Part shown: positions 5,697 through 13,322 of the stretch, piece after piece
How positions within the stretch are numbered: the first letter of the stretch is position 1
Layout of the letters: each line of letters opens with the position of its first letter
NCBI RefSeq assembly: GCF_001613305.1
Contig: NZ_BDCC01000083.1
Coordinates: 1-44,673, forward strand
Length of the DNA: 44,673 nucleotides
Reading direction: 5' to 3'
Origin: Nocardia vaccinii NBRC 15922
GTDB taxonomy: Bacteria > Actinomycetota > Actinomycetes > Mycobacteriales > Mycobacteriaceae
Program-made: the position numbers and the translations under genes
Notes under the pieces: generated by a model
Databases searched by the model: none
Told to the model about the DNA's origin: nothing
The model's input: only the letters and a program-made list of their open reading frames with translations

Positions 5697-8193
5697 GCCC
5701 GGCACGCCACCCCGGTACCTGACCGATCCGCTCGGCACGATCGCCGACCTGGTCCGGCATATCGAGCCCGACCTCGACGGCGAGCAGATCACCGCGGCGA
5801 TCCTGGCCACCGCGTCGACCAGAGCCCGGCTGCGCAAGCTTGCCCAGGCGTTGAACGACGACCCGGGCTTGCTCACCTCGACGCGCCCGCAGGGACCCCG
5901 GACGATAGAACAGCTGATCAGGGCCCTGCAGGACTGCGGAGCCCGCCATGTCGAATTGCCACGCTGCGCCCGGTGCGCCCGGCCCCGGCCGCTGGTCAGC
6001 CTCGACGCCAAACGACAGCGGATCTGCGGTTCGTGTTTCAGTTCCGAGAGCACCCGAGTCGAAGTCTGCAGCGGCTGCGGGAAGCGGCTCGAGGTCCAGA
6101 CCCGAGACCGCGCCGGCGCCGCGCGCTGCCGGAACTGTCCACCAGAGCCGGACTGTGATCACCTCAGCGTGATCGTCGCGCACATTCGCCGCGTGGCCGG
6201 GGACCACGACAGCGCCCGACTGCGGCAGATTGCGGAACAGGCCGTGCCGCAACCGTTCCAACGCCGCGAGGTTTCGTGGGAACTCGACGCGCACCCTGAG
6301 CTTTTGACCGGCGACGCCGCATCGGGTTCGCCGCGGCTGATCGCGTTGGTCGAGCAACTCGTCCTCGCCCTGGTGCCCGGCGTGGTTGCCCCGCGCTGCC
6401 CGCTCTGCGACCGCGAGGTCGCGTTGAAGTTCCGCCGCGACGGTCGACGCTGCTGTCGCCGCTGCTACGACGCGGCGCGTCTCGAAACCTGCTGTCGCTG
6501 CGGCGAATCCAGAGCTGTCGCCACCCGCACATCCGCCGGAGACCCGCTTTGCACGGCGTGCATGCGCCGCGACCCTGCCGGGCACGAACACTGCACGAAC
6601 TGCGGACAGACCCGCCTGATCGTGCATCGCGACGGAGACCAACGCTACTGCCGACAGTGTCGGCGCGCCCCGACGGCGGTCTGCTCGATCTGCGGCAAGA
6701 CCAAGCCCTGCCACCTCGCACACACCGCCAACTCCCGATGCGAGAGCTGCTCGCGCAAGTTGTTCGGCCAAGCCTGCATCAATTGCGGGCGAGTACGGGC
6801 CGTGCATCGACGCACCCCGGAAGGACCCCTCTGCCACACATGCGGCCAACGCCGTGCCCCATGCAGCCGCTGCGGCCGAACGATGCGCGTTCAGGCCAGC
6901 CTCGCCGTCGGCCCACTGTGTCCTACCTGCTTCCGAAACGAACCCGCCTACTTCCAGCAGTGCATCGAGTGCGGCGTGGTCGAGCACCTCTACCACCACG
7001 GCAAGTGCCAACACTGCGCCTGCCCGCCGCTGCTGCGTGCAGTCCTGGTCGGACCCGACGGAGTCGTACGACCCGACCTCGAGCCAATGATCGGCATACT
7101 GCTGGCCAGCCCACCCCGAACCGTCCTGTCCTGGATCAACAGCCCCGGCAGCCGAGCGGTCATGACGGCCTTGGCCGCAGCGTCGGGGCCGGTGACTCAC
7201 GAACTCCTCGACACGCTCACTCCCGAACGGGAAGTCTTCCGCCTGCGGCAGATCCTGGTCGCCGCCGAACACTTGCCCGCGCGCGACGAATACCTCCGCC
7301 GACTCGAACAATGGCTCGACACCACCTTGACCACGATCAGCGACTCGGTCGAACGCAACCTCGTCCGCCGCTACGTCACATGGAACCACCTGCGAAAACT
7401 CCGGCAGTCCGGCCCGATCACCAACCGCCAGCAGACCACGGTCAGATCCGATGTCAGCAACATCATCAGCCTGTTGAACTGGTTGCGCGACAACGACAGA
7501 ACCCTCGCAATCTGCCGTCAGGTCGACATCGATGACTGGCTGAACGACGGGCCCGAGGCCAGATGCACGATCCGGAAGTTCCTCACCTGGTGCGCGCACC
7601 GCCGCGCGGCCCGCAAACTCACCATCCCGGCGCACATCCGCCCCGAACTCCGAACCGTCTTCACCGAAACACACCATCGCTGGGCCCTGGCGCGGCGGCT
7701 CCTGCACAGCGACAGCATCGACGACCGCGACCGCGTGGCCGGCCTGCTCGTCCTGCTCTACGCGCAACAACTCACCAGAGTCGTCGCACTCACAACCAAC
7801 GACGTCATCGCCGACGACCACGGTGTCCAGCTCAAACTCGGGTCGAAACCCCTCCAGCTGCACCCTCCAATGAGCGAGCTGCTCCTGCGCCTGGTCGAAA
7901 ACCGCCGCGGGCATGCAGCTCTCGGTCACACCGACGACCACCCTTGGCTGTTCCCTGGAGGAATCCCCGGCCGCCACCTGACCGCGTCGCAGCAGATGCA
8001 ACGACTTCAACAGCTCGGTATCCCGGCCCGGATCGGCCGTAACACCGCACTCATGGACTTGGCCACCGAGCTGCCCTCCGCCGTGATCAGCGACCTCCTC
8101 GGCCTGTCCATCCACACCGCCGATCACTGGACCACCGCAGCAGGAAACACCCATCACGGATACGCCGCCCAACTCGTTCAACGACAGCCCTAA
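5689..8193 (+). CDS. Large zinc-ribbon recombinase-like protein, third gene of recombinase trio
   Basis: An 834-residue protein from ATG 5689, inside the previous gene. Residues of about 90-450 hold a long series of CxxC pairs (CARC, CGSC, CSGC, CRNC, CPLC, CRRC, CCRC, CTAC, CTNC and others) forming roughly eight to ten zinc ribbons or knuckles. The last 300 residues resemble a tyrosine-recombinase fold: a core-binding-like segment (VRSDVSNIISLLNWLRD), then QQLTRVVALTTND holding a plausible catalytic Arg, LGSKP with a Lys, IGRNTALMDLATELPSAVIS in the place of HxLR (His replaced), a DHW triplet and a terminal Tyr825 in GNTHHGYAAQL. It is thus a diverged, perhaps partly active partner of the integrase. 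Function in DNA binding or target choice is inferred. Confidence 0.85.
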   Translation: MTEPGTPPRYLTDPLGTIADLVRHIEPDLDGEQITAAILATASTRARLRKLAQALNDDPGLLTSTRPQGPRTIEQLIRALQDCGARHVELPRCARCARPRPLVSLDAKRQRICGSCFSSESTRVEVCSGCGKRLEVQTRDRAGAARCRNCPPEPDCDHLSVIVAHIRRVAGDHDSARLRQIAEQAVPQPFQRREVSWELDAHPELLTGDAASGSPRLIALVEQLVLALVPGVVAPRCPLCDREVALKFRRDGRRCCRRCYDAARLETCCRCGESRAVATRTSAGDPLCTACMRRDPAGHEHCTNCGQTRLIVHRDGDQRYCRQCRRAPTAVCSICGKTKPCHLAHTANSRCESCSRKLFGQACINCGRVRAVHRRTPEGPLCHTCGQRRAPCSRCGRTMRVQASLAVGPLCPTCFRNEPAYFQQCIECGVVEHLYHHGKCQHCACPPLLRAVLVGPDGVVRPDLEPMIGILLASPPRTVLSWINSPGSRAVMTALAAASGPVTHELLDTLTPEREVFRLRQILVAAEHLPARDEYLRRLEQWLDTTLTTISDSVERNLVRRYVTWNHLRKLRQSGPITNRQQTTVRSDVSNIISLLNWLRDNDRTLAICRQVDIDDWLNDGPEARCTIRKFLTWCAHRRAARKLTIPAHIRPELRTVFTETHHRWALARRLLHSDSIDDRDRVAGLLVLLYAQQLTRVVALTTNDVIADDHGVQLKLGSKPLQLHPPMSELLLRLVENRRGHAALGHTDDHPWLFPGGIPGRHLTASQQMQRLQQLGIPARIGRNTALMDLATELPSAVISDLLGLSIHTADHWTTAAGNTHHGYAAQLVQRQP

Positions 8194-8322
8194 TCCGATG
8201 GCAACGCACGGACCTACCGCACCGTACCCGTACATCAGCTACCCATTCCGAAAATTTAAATTTAGCGATTACCGCTACGACACTTGTGAATCCAGAACAT
8301 CATCGAGTCTCCGGCTGCGTCT
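8194..8322. other. AT-rich gap downstream of the recombinase trio
   Basis: A 129-bp gap between the trio and the convergent HEPN gene. It contains a locally AT-rich palindrome (AAATTTAAATTT at 8253-8264) that stands out against the GC-rich surroundings. It could mark the end of the recombinase element or the border of the lower-GC island. No matching copy was found on the left side of the trio. Confidence 0.35.
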
Positions 8323-9255
8323 TCAGTCATTGCCGTACTCGGGCTCGAACCAGTCGTCCAGAGATTCCGGATCAACTTCGACGGTAAACGCGTCCTCACC
8401 TAGATCGGCCGCGACGATCAGCTCGTACTTATCGAGCAAGAGATGGCAAGTTGGACAAGTGAAACACTCAGGGCTAACATCGATTTCGGCGATCATTCCG
8501 ATGAAGTGATCGCCTTCATGATCACCATATTCGCCTACACGACGATCGACAATGTCATTGCCTTCCAGCCTCCCAGCACCGTGACATGCCGGACATTCTG
8601 CGGGGATGTGATAGTCCATGATTGGAAACCGGGTCGGGGCGTCCTGCCACTTTGCTTGTTCACTACCACTCATACGTCCCTCGCGAAACCGAGCCAGGGA
8701 CAGTTTCGCAGTCTCGATTCGCGATGTGAGCTGATGCTCGATGTTCTGTTGGTTCTGCGCGAGATAGGCTTCGACTTCGTCGACCCGTTCAACCCCTACT
8801 AACTGCGAAATATCAGCACCCTGTGCTGTCAGCAAGATGTGTGCCTGGGCCCAAAACCTCGGCCACCATGCCTGCGCAGGGATATTGGTGATCCCCAACG
8901 CCGCACCGTGAAGGTACTCATTTCGCCCCGAAGCGATCTTCGTAGCTTCATCCTCACTGAAGGGACGAAAGGCCTTCTGGCACCGCTTGAATATCGTCGA
9001 TGCCCGCGCGGTTGTAAAATGGGTCTCTCCTTCGATCAACCCAGCCGCTCTCAGTGCATGGGATCCATCCGCTGTTGGTTCAGCAACGAGGATGGGCGAC
9101 ACCTTGGATAATGCCGCTTTTGCGAGAAGTTCAAGAGCCAGCGCAGCCCACAGCTGTTTTTCATCCTCAGTTCTATCACCCGATGGGCCCATGGCTCGAT
9201 TCAGGAACAGCTTTGCCTTGATCCAAAACTGCTCCTCGCCGTATGGAGTCGTCAC
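8323..9255 (-). CDS. HEPN-motif protein with C-terminal zinc ribbon
   Basis: A 310-residue protein from GTG 9255, whose start overlaps the stop of the upstream dioxygenase gene (GTGA). The helical N-terminal half includes LWAALALELLAKAAL and the motif R111-N-E-Y-L-H116 (ASGRNEYLHG), the RNxxxH (Rx4-6H) signature of HEPN ribonucleases. The C-terminal part has a split zinc ribbon: CPAC at 221-224 and CFTCPTC at 264-270, followed by an acidic tail. HEPN proteins with this motif are often RNA-cleaving effectors in defence or toxin systems; RNase activity here is inference. Base composition is clearly less GC-rich than the neighbours, a sign of transfer. Partnership with the dioxygenase is indicated by the coupled overlap. 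Confidence 0.75.
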   Translation of the reverse strand: MTTPYGEEQFWIKAKLFLNRAMGPSGDRTEDEKQLWAALALELLAKAALSKVSPILVAEPTADGSHALRAAGLIEGETHFTTARASTIFKRCQKAFRPFSEDEATKIASGRNEYLHGAALGITNIPAQAWWPRFWAQAHILLTAQGADISQLVGVERVDEVEAYLAQNQQNIEHQLTSRIETAKLSLARFREGRMSGSEQAKWQDAPTRFPIMDYHIPAECPACHGAGRLEGNDIVDRRVGEYGDHEGDHFIGMIAEIDVSPECFTCPTCHLLLDKYELIVAADLGEDAFTVEVDPESLDDWFEPEYGND

Positions 9256-9920
9256 CGCAGGGGACCCGTCTTGTAGGCAATCCTGGTCAGCTCACGATTT
9301 TCACCTTCCACAGTTTTTGCACGGCCATGTAGAACCTTCCGATTTCGAATCAGTAGAAGCGTGTTTGGCTCACTCCAGACATGTTCGTGGACACCTTCGT
9401 ACGATGTCAGCAGGTCGTATGCTTCCCGTGACCGACTGTCTGCGGGAGCCATACAATAAGGATCAAACCGCAGCCCATTGTAATCGTAAGCACACGCAAG
9501 AAACGAGTCACGGCCGACACCGACGATGAATACGCCGTGCTTTAAAGCGGAGGAATTGAGTATTTCGAACTTCGGCCTCCAGATTCGGGTAATAGTCGAA
9601 CTCACTGTCTCAGAATGCATTACAACAATATCTGGAACAGCGTAGAGATGCGCTCCATCAACATGGAGCATTTGAGCATCCAGTCCAGCTGTCGCGCTGA
9701 TAGACCGCGCCGGAGCTGCTGCGGCTGCGGTAGGGGTGAGATTTGCCACTGCGGAGTCGCCTCGCCTCGTCGCGATCGGTTCCCATCCCCGCCGACCTGC
9801 ATAGCTTTGGAACTGAGACAGTGGGATCGTCGCAGTCGCCCATCCAGGCATGGTGCTGGCAGCGACCAGTTGGTTGAGGACCTCATCGGGCGATGTAAGC
9901 AATCGCCGGACTCCTTTCAT
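9252..9920 (-). CDS. TauD-like Fe(II)/2-oxoglutarate-dependent dioxygenase
   Basis: A 222-residue protein from ATG 9920. The facial triad is recognisable: His86-x-Asp88 in MLHVDGAHL and distal His198 in RNRKVLHGR. Arg209 and Arg213 sit 11 and 15 residues after that His, the spacing of the 2-oxoglutarate-binding arginines in TauD. The LLLIRNRKVLHGRA strand is the classic end of TauD/CAS-type folds. It is shorter than TauD (about 280), mostly in the N-terminus. Expected reaction: Fe(II)- and 2OG-dependent hydroxylation or dealkylation; substrate unknown. It shares a GTGA overlap with the HEPN gene, so the two are likely made together. No strong ribosome site precedes the ATG, and an in-frame stop lies five codons upstream. 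Confidence 0.78.
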   Translation of the reverse strand: MKGVRRLLTSPDEVLNQLVAASTMPGWATATIPLSQFQSYAGRRGWEPIATRRGDSAVANLTPTAAAAAPARSISATAGLDAQMLHVDGAHLYAVPDIVVMHSETVSSTITRIWRPKFEILNSSALKHGVFIVGVGRDSFLACAYDYNGLRFDPYCMAPADSRSREAYDLLTSYEGVHEHVWSEPNTLLLIRNRKVLHGRAKTVEGENRELTRIAYKTGPLR

Positions 9921-10014
9921 GATGACTCTGCCGAACTACGAAACCCTTGATTTTGTTCACGCATCGAACCCCCATCGTGCCAAAGGAACTGAAGCTATTC
10001 CGCAGGTTTGAATT

Positions 10015-10608
10015 TCACGGGTTACCGGTAGAGGGCTCCCCCACTCCCTCGGGCATGGCGGCGCCTGGCCTGGGACTCGTGGCGGGCAGGCCGGCGCGAA
10101 TCTTCCGACCCACCATGGCGAACTCGTCACTGCTGTAGTTCAGGACCCCGTGCTCGGCATCGAGTGCCCGGAACTGCTGCTCCCTGTACGGCACTCCTAC
10201 GGGCAAGGGCACGATATGCCAGTGGATGTGCGCGTTGCCCTGCTTCGAGCCCATCGAGGCCACGTAGACCCGTTCGGGATCGGTCACCGCCGCCACCGCG
10301 CGAGCCACGGTATGCACCGCGGCCTGCAACCGCAGATATTCTTGAGAGTTCAGGTCCCGCACAACGTCCTCGACATGGCGACGTGGCACCACGAGCACAG
10401 AGAACGGCAGAGTCGGGTACTTGTTGAGAAAGCCCACGTGCTCGCCATCGTCGTAGACCATCTCGTGCTCGAAACCTGCAGTCCCCGAGAGAAATTCGCA
10501 TATGAAGCACGGCTCCGTCCGCACCCGCATCTCGTAACCATCCCGGTCCCACGGGGTGCGCTGATACACGCCGAACGCACCGAACTCCGCAGCACCCTCA
10601 CTGACCAT
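10015..10608 (-). CDS. HIT-family nucleotide hydrolase/transferase
   Basis: A 197-residue protein from ATG 10608 with a good GGGAGGGG ribosome site. The histidine triad is perfect: His127-Ile-His129-Trp-His131 followed by IVPL. Upstream lie CFIC (34-37) and His78 (RRHVE), arranged like the structural zinc site of some HIT proteins, and the strand FSVLVVPRRHV. HIT enzymes cleave or transfer nucleoside monophosphates through a His-AMP intermediate; the exact substrate (dinucleotides, AMP-lysine and the like) is not readable. About 25 extra residues at each end exceed the usual 110-140 core. It is a single-gene unit, one of several nucleotide-handling genes in the left region. Confidence 0.92.
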   Translation of the reverse strand: MVSEGAAEFGAFGVYQRTPWDRDGYEMRVRTEPCFICEFLSGTAGFEHEMVYDDGEHVGFLNKYPTLPFSVLVVPRRHVEDVVRDLNSQEYLRLQAAVHTVARAVAAVTDPERVYVASMGSKQGNAHIHWHIVPLPVGVPYREQQFRALDAEHGVLNYSSDEFAMVGRKIRAGLPATSPRPGAAMPEGVGEPSTGNP

Positions 10609-10987
10609 CCGCGCGCCCCTCCCACACCTTGCTATCCGGACCGGAACTCATCGGACGATACAACCGAGCACCGACCACTAGACCCGCGCTGCCTGAACCC
10701 CGACCCGCGAGGGCGGCCCCTGAACCCGCTGCCTCTGCCACGACCCATAACCACCCTGCTGAACTTTTCGACGTCGGCACCCTCAACGCGAATGTGTGCC
10801 AGCTCCTTGCTCTCCCGCAAGTCGCCACCCTCACTTTGTCGCGCCGACTGGGAACCGGTCAGCCAGGCACCTGATGCTTGACTGGGACTGCTGCAAGATC
10901 AGGTAACAGCTCGACCCGGCAGGGTGCGGTGGCGTGACCGTTGATCGTGTGTGGCGGAGTCGATTGCCTTGCGGCACAGTCGTGACC
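10609..10987. other. Divergent intergenic region between HIT and kinase genes
   Basis: About 380 bp with no supported gene. The open frames here are proline/arginine-rich shadows. It must carry the promoters of the leftward HIT gene and the rightward kinase gene; no convincing -35/-10 boxes could be chosen by eye. Confidence 0.5.
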
Positions 10988-11584
10988 ATGTCTCTCGACC
11001 TCGGCTCTACGACTCAGGCTGCGTTGCGTCAGTGCGCGGAATATCTGGACGGCTCTGGCGCGATTGTGTGCTGCGGGTTTCCCGCGTCCGGAAAATCGAC
11101 CACCGCACGGTTCCTGGCGTCGCTGACCGATGCGGTCGTGCTGGACAAGGACCGGTACGCGCACGACCTCGAGGTATCGGTGATGACGGTGCTGACCCAG
11201 CCACACGATCGTGACAGCGATGTGTACAAATCCGTTGTCGCACCACATATTTACGCCGGGCTGATCCGCACAGGGTTGACAGTGGCGGCCAAGTGCCCAG
11301 TCGTGCTGGACGCCCCGTTCCTGACCACGATCCAACACGCCGCGGATCACGGGACAAGTTTGCGCGAGCATCTCCTCGCGATCGCGGACCTCGACGAGCA
11401 GGTCCCGGTGACCACCGTATGGATTGACTCCACTCACGCCGACATCCGGGCGCGGATGCGCGAACGGGGATTGGACCGCGACGCAGGCAAACTCGCGGAC
11501 TGGGATGCCTATCGGACCGCGGTACTCGACAGCGGCCTACGCGACCTGGCCTGCTCGGTTGTGGACCTCGTCATCATGAACTGA
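10988..11584 (+). CDS. P-loop kinase (AAA_33-type)
   Basis: A 198-residue protein from ATG 10988; an upstream in-frame start at 10934 exists, but its leader peptide looks non-coding. Walker A (GFPASGKSTT) is at residues 30-39. The following strand TDAVVLDKDRYAHDL, the strand CPVVLDAPF (likely Walker B), and the lid-like RARMRERGLDRDAGKLADWDAYR match small AAA_33 kinases related to chloramphenicol and nucleoside phosphotransferases. The Asp-Lys-Asp segment after the P-loop probably places the substrate. The acceptor is unknown. It differs from the kinase at 3573-4103. Confidence 0.86.
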   Translation: MSLDLGSTTQAALRQCAEYLDGSGAIVCCGFPASGKSTTARFLASLTDAVVLDKDRYAHDLEVSVMTVLTQPHDRDSDVYKSVVAPHIYAGLIRTGLTVAAKCPVVLDAPFLTTIQHAADHGTSLREHLLAIADLDEQVPVTTVWIDSTHADIRARMRERGLDRDAGKLADWDAYRTAVLDSGLRDLACSVVDLVIMN

Positions 11585-11662
11585 CCAGACCCCAGGCCAG
11601 CAAACCTCCGACAGCACGGTGAGGCTTGAAGTCGTTGCAGGCGAGCCGGATACAGCGGCGAG

Positions 11663-11971
11663 CTACCGTTCACGAAATTCGCCGAGGATGCCGTGAACGG
11701 TCCGGGTGATGTCGGAGTGCTGGTGGCGTGTCGCGGCTACCAGGGGCGGCCGGACATGGGTGGGAAAGCCCGGCAGGCGTGCGACCGCCGCTGCCTTGGC
11801 GAAGGCGATGTCCGAGAGCCCGCTGGCTTTGCGGTGATCGGTGTAGCGATCGAACAGCGCCTGCCACCGCTGCGCGCTGTGCCGGTCACCACTGCTGACC
11901 GCGGTGGCGATCGCGACCGGAAGCTCTGCGACCGGGCCACCGGCACCGGTCACCACCCTGGCGAGCCCCAA
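11663..11971 (-). pseudogene. C-terminal fragment, possibly dihydrodipicolinate-synthase-like
   Basis: A 102-codon frame from a TTG at 11971. The sequence ELPVAIATAVSSGDRHSAQR ... KASGLSDIAFAKAAA ... VRPPLVAAT reads like a genuine folded protein tail. Alternating helices with a Gly-Asp-Arg turn and a final RPPL loosely recall the C-terminal helices of the DapA/NAL lyase family. No barrel part precedes it; instead the upstream sequence carries another broken frame. It is best seen as a remnant. The family suggestion is weak. Confidence 0.4.
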
Positions 11972-11988
11972 CCGCGCACCCGCACTCC

Positions 11989-12123
11989 CGCCCGGCCATC
12001 GCCCAGGAACACCTGCAGTCGCGGCAGCGTCGCCCCGAACACCTCGGGCGCCTCAGCGAGTGCGCGCAGCCGGATCTCGCGAAGCAGCGCCCAGTCCCGG
12101 CCGGCGAGCAACCGAACCCGAAC
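11989..12123 (-). pseudogene. N-terminal fragment of a GNAT acetyltransferase
   Basis: About 45 codons read RLLAGRDWALLREIRLRALAEAPEVFGATLP in spirit: a strand, then the D-W-x-x-L-R-x-x-R-L-x-A-L helix and the A-P-x-x-F-G-A-T turn that open many GNAT proteins. The frame then degenerates without the acetyl-CoA loop, and no credible start codon is seen. With the neighbouring fragment this makes 11663-12190 a graveyard of partial genes. Confidence 0.5.
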
Positions 12124-12191
12124 GAGGAAGTTCGAGGCTGGGGACAGGGCAGTGTCGCGAGGTTGTCCGTCACGGCACGGGTCGGCGGGAG

Positions 12192-13016
12192 TCACTGCGC
12201 CGGGCAGGATCCGCCTGCGTATCGCAGTTGAGCGGCAGGGATGGTGACCGGCCGGTGGTCGGAGGCCGAGGCGTGTACTGCGCTGATGCAGGCGGCGACC
12301 AGTTCGGGTTGGTCGGTGGGGATGTGGTGACCAGCCCAGTCCGCGGTGATCAGCGTCGCGTTGAGCTTGCGCGCCAGCATTTGTTGCTCGTGCTGCCACT
12401 GCTGGTCGAGTTGCTCGGGGGTGAGCGGGGCGTATGCGGCCGTGTCGGCAGCGCAGAGGCGAGTCCACCGCCCCGGCGCGCTGGCCAGAACCGCTGTCGG
12501 CACCTCGGGCACGGTCGTGGTGGTCAATTCAGTGACCGACCCGGGGACATCGAGGATCGACGACCCCGGGTTCTCTTCGCCGCCTTCGCGTGTGGGCCAG
12601 CGGGAGTTCGCCAGGTGCGTGACGGGGGTGCCGTCCACGAGCACCAGCCCGGCGGTGTGGTCGTAGTGCCGGGCGGTGTACATCAGGGCTATCAGCGCAC
12701 CGATGGAATGCCCGACGACCACATACGGTGGCCGGGCCATCAGCGCATCGAGCATGCGGTGGAGTTCCTCGGCCAACGCGCCGAGGGTTCGGGGCTGGTC
12801 GAGCAACTGTGGTGGCAGCGGATCGCTGTCGCCGATGCCTGCGCGGTCGTAGGTGATGGTGGTGTGCTGAAAAAGGCGCGGCACTACGAGATCCCACTGG
12901 TCTTGCGTCGTGCCCAGAGCGTTCACATGCACCACAGGTATCGATGTGTCGCCTGGTCTGATGCATGCGGTCAACTCGTAGCCCCCGAGATCGACCGTCT
13001 CGTATCGCAGCCCCAT
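12192..13016 (-). CDS. Alpha/beta-fold hydrolase
   Basis: A 274-residue protein from ATG 13016. The frame stays open to 13139, but the upstream part has no homology-like pattern. Nucleophile elbow GHSIG is at 102-106 (Ser104). The oxyanion strand is seen in VVHVNALGTTQDQWD (29-42), the strand ITYDRAGIGDSD follows, and a late DWAGHHIPTDQPELV supplies the catalytic His. This is a full-length hydrolase of the esterase/lipase/haloperoxidase type. Substrate unknown. No signal peptide is seen, so it is probably cytoplasmic. It stands alone on the minus strand beside gene remnants. Confidence 0.9.
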   Translation of the reverse strand: MGLRYETVDLGGYELTACIRPGDTSIPVVHVNALGTTQDQWDLVVPRLFQHTTITYDRAGIGDSDPLPPQLLDQPRTLGALAEELHRMLDALMARPPYVVVGHSIGALIALMYTARHYDHTAGLVLVDGTPVTHLANSRWPTREGGEENPGSSILDVPGSVTELTTTTVPEVPTAVLASAPGRWTRLCAADTAAYAPLTPEQLDQQWQHEQQMLARKLNATLITADWAGHHIPTDQPELVAACISAVHASASDHRPVTIPAAQLRYAGGSCPAQ

Positions 13017-13104
13017 CGCACCACCATAACCGGACCGCAAGAGGCCCGTGGTCTCGAAGCTCCGGCCCCTCGGGCGGTGAGTTAGGTGCGAAACCTGATG
13101 ACTG

Positions 13105-13251
13105 TCAACGGTCTTGGCTACCCCCGCCTGATGTGGCATCTACCGAGATGCTGGCCCGATCCGCCGGGGTGACGGCGTTCGGTGCTACGCACAAATCCGC
13201 GTCCTCGTGCGCGGGCTGGCGGTAGATGGGCGGTGTTTCCGTTGGGATCAT
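13105..13251 (-). CDS. Possible small hypothetical protein
   Basis: A short frame of 48 codons from ATG 13251 reads MIPTETPPIYRQPAHEDADL and then a D-A-T-S-containing tail, with protein-like composition (acidic and polar residues, few arginines) unlike most shadows here. No ribosome site precedes it and no family is recognised. The rest of the 300-bp gap between the hydrolase and the coiled-coil gene (13017-13322) shows nothing else. Confidence 0.25.
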   Translation of the reverse strand: MIPTETPPIYRQPAHEDADLCVAPNAVTPADRASISVDATSGGGSQDR

Positions 13252-13322
13252 CACTGCCACAATCGGTCTCGTGATGTGTGACGCCCCCGCGACCAGGAGA
13301 CGGACTCCCATCGTTGGCCCGG

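Noticed and set aside
3913..8235. A 1440-codon minus-strand open frame across the recombinase trio
   Set aside because: It is antisense to three well-supported genes with conserved motifs; its Val/Gly/Ala/Arg-rich sequence is the usual by-product of GC-rich codon usage.
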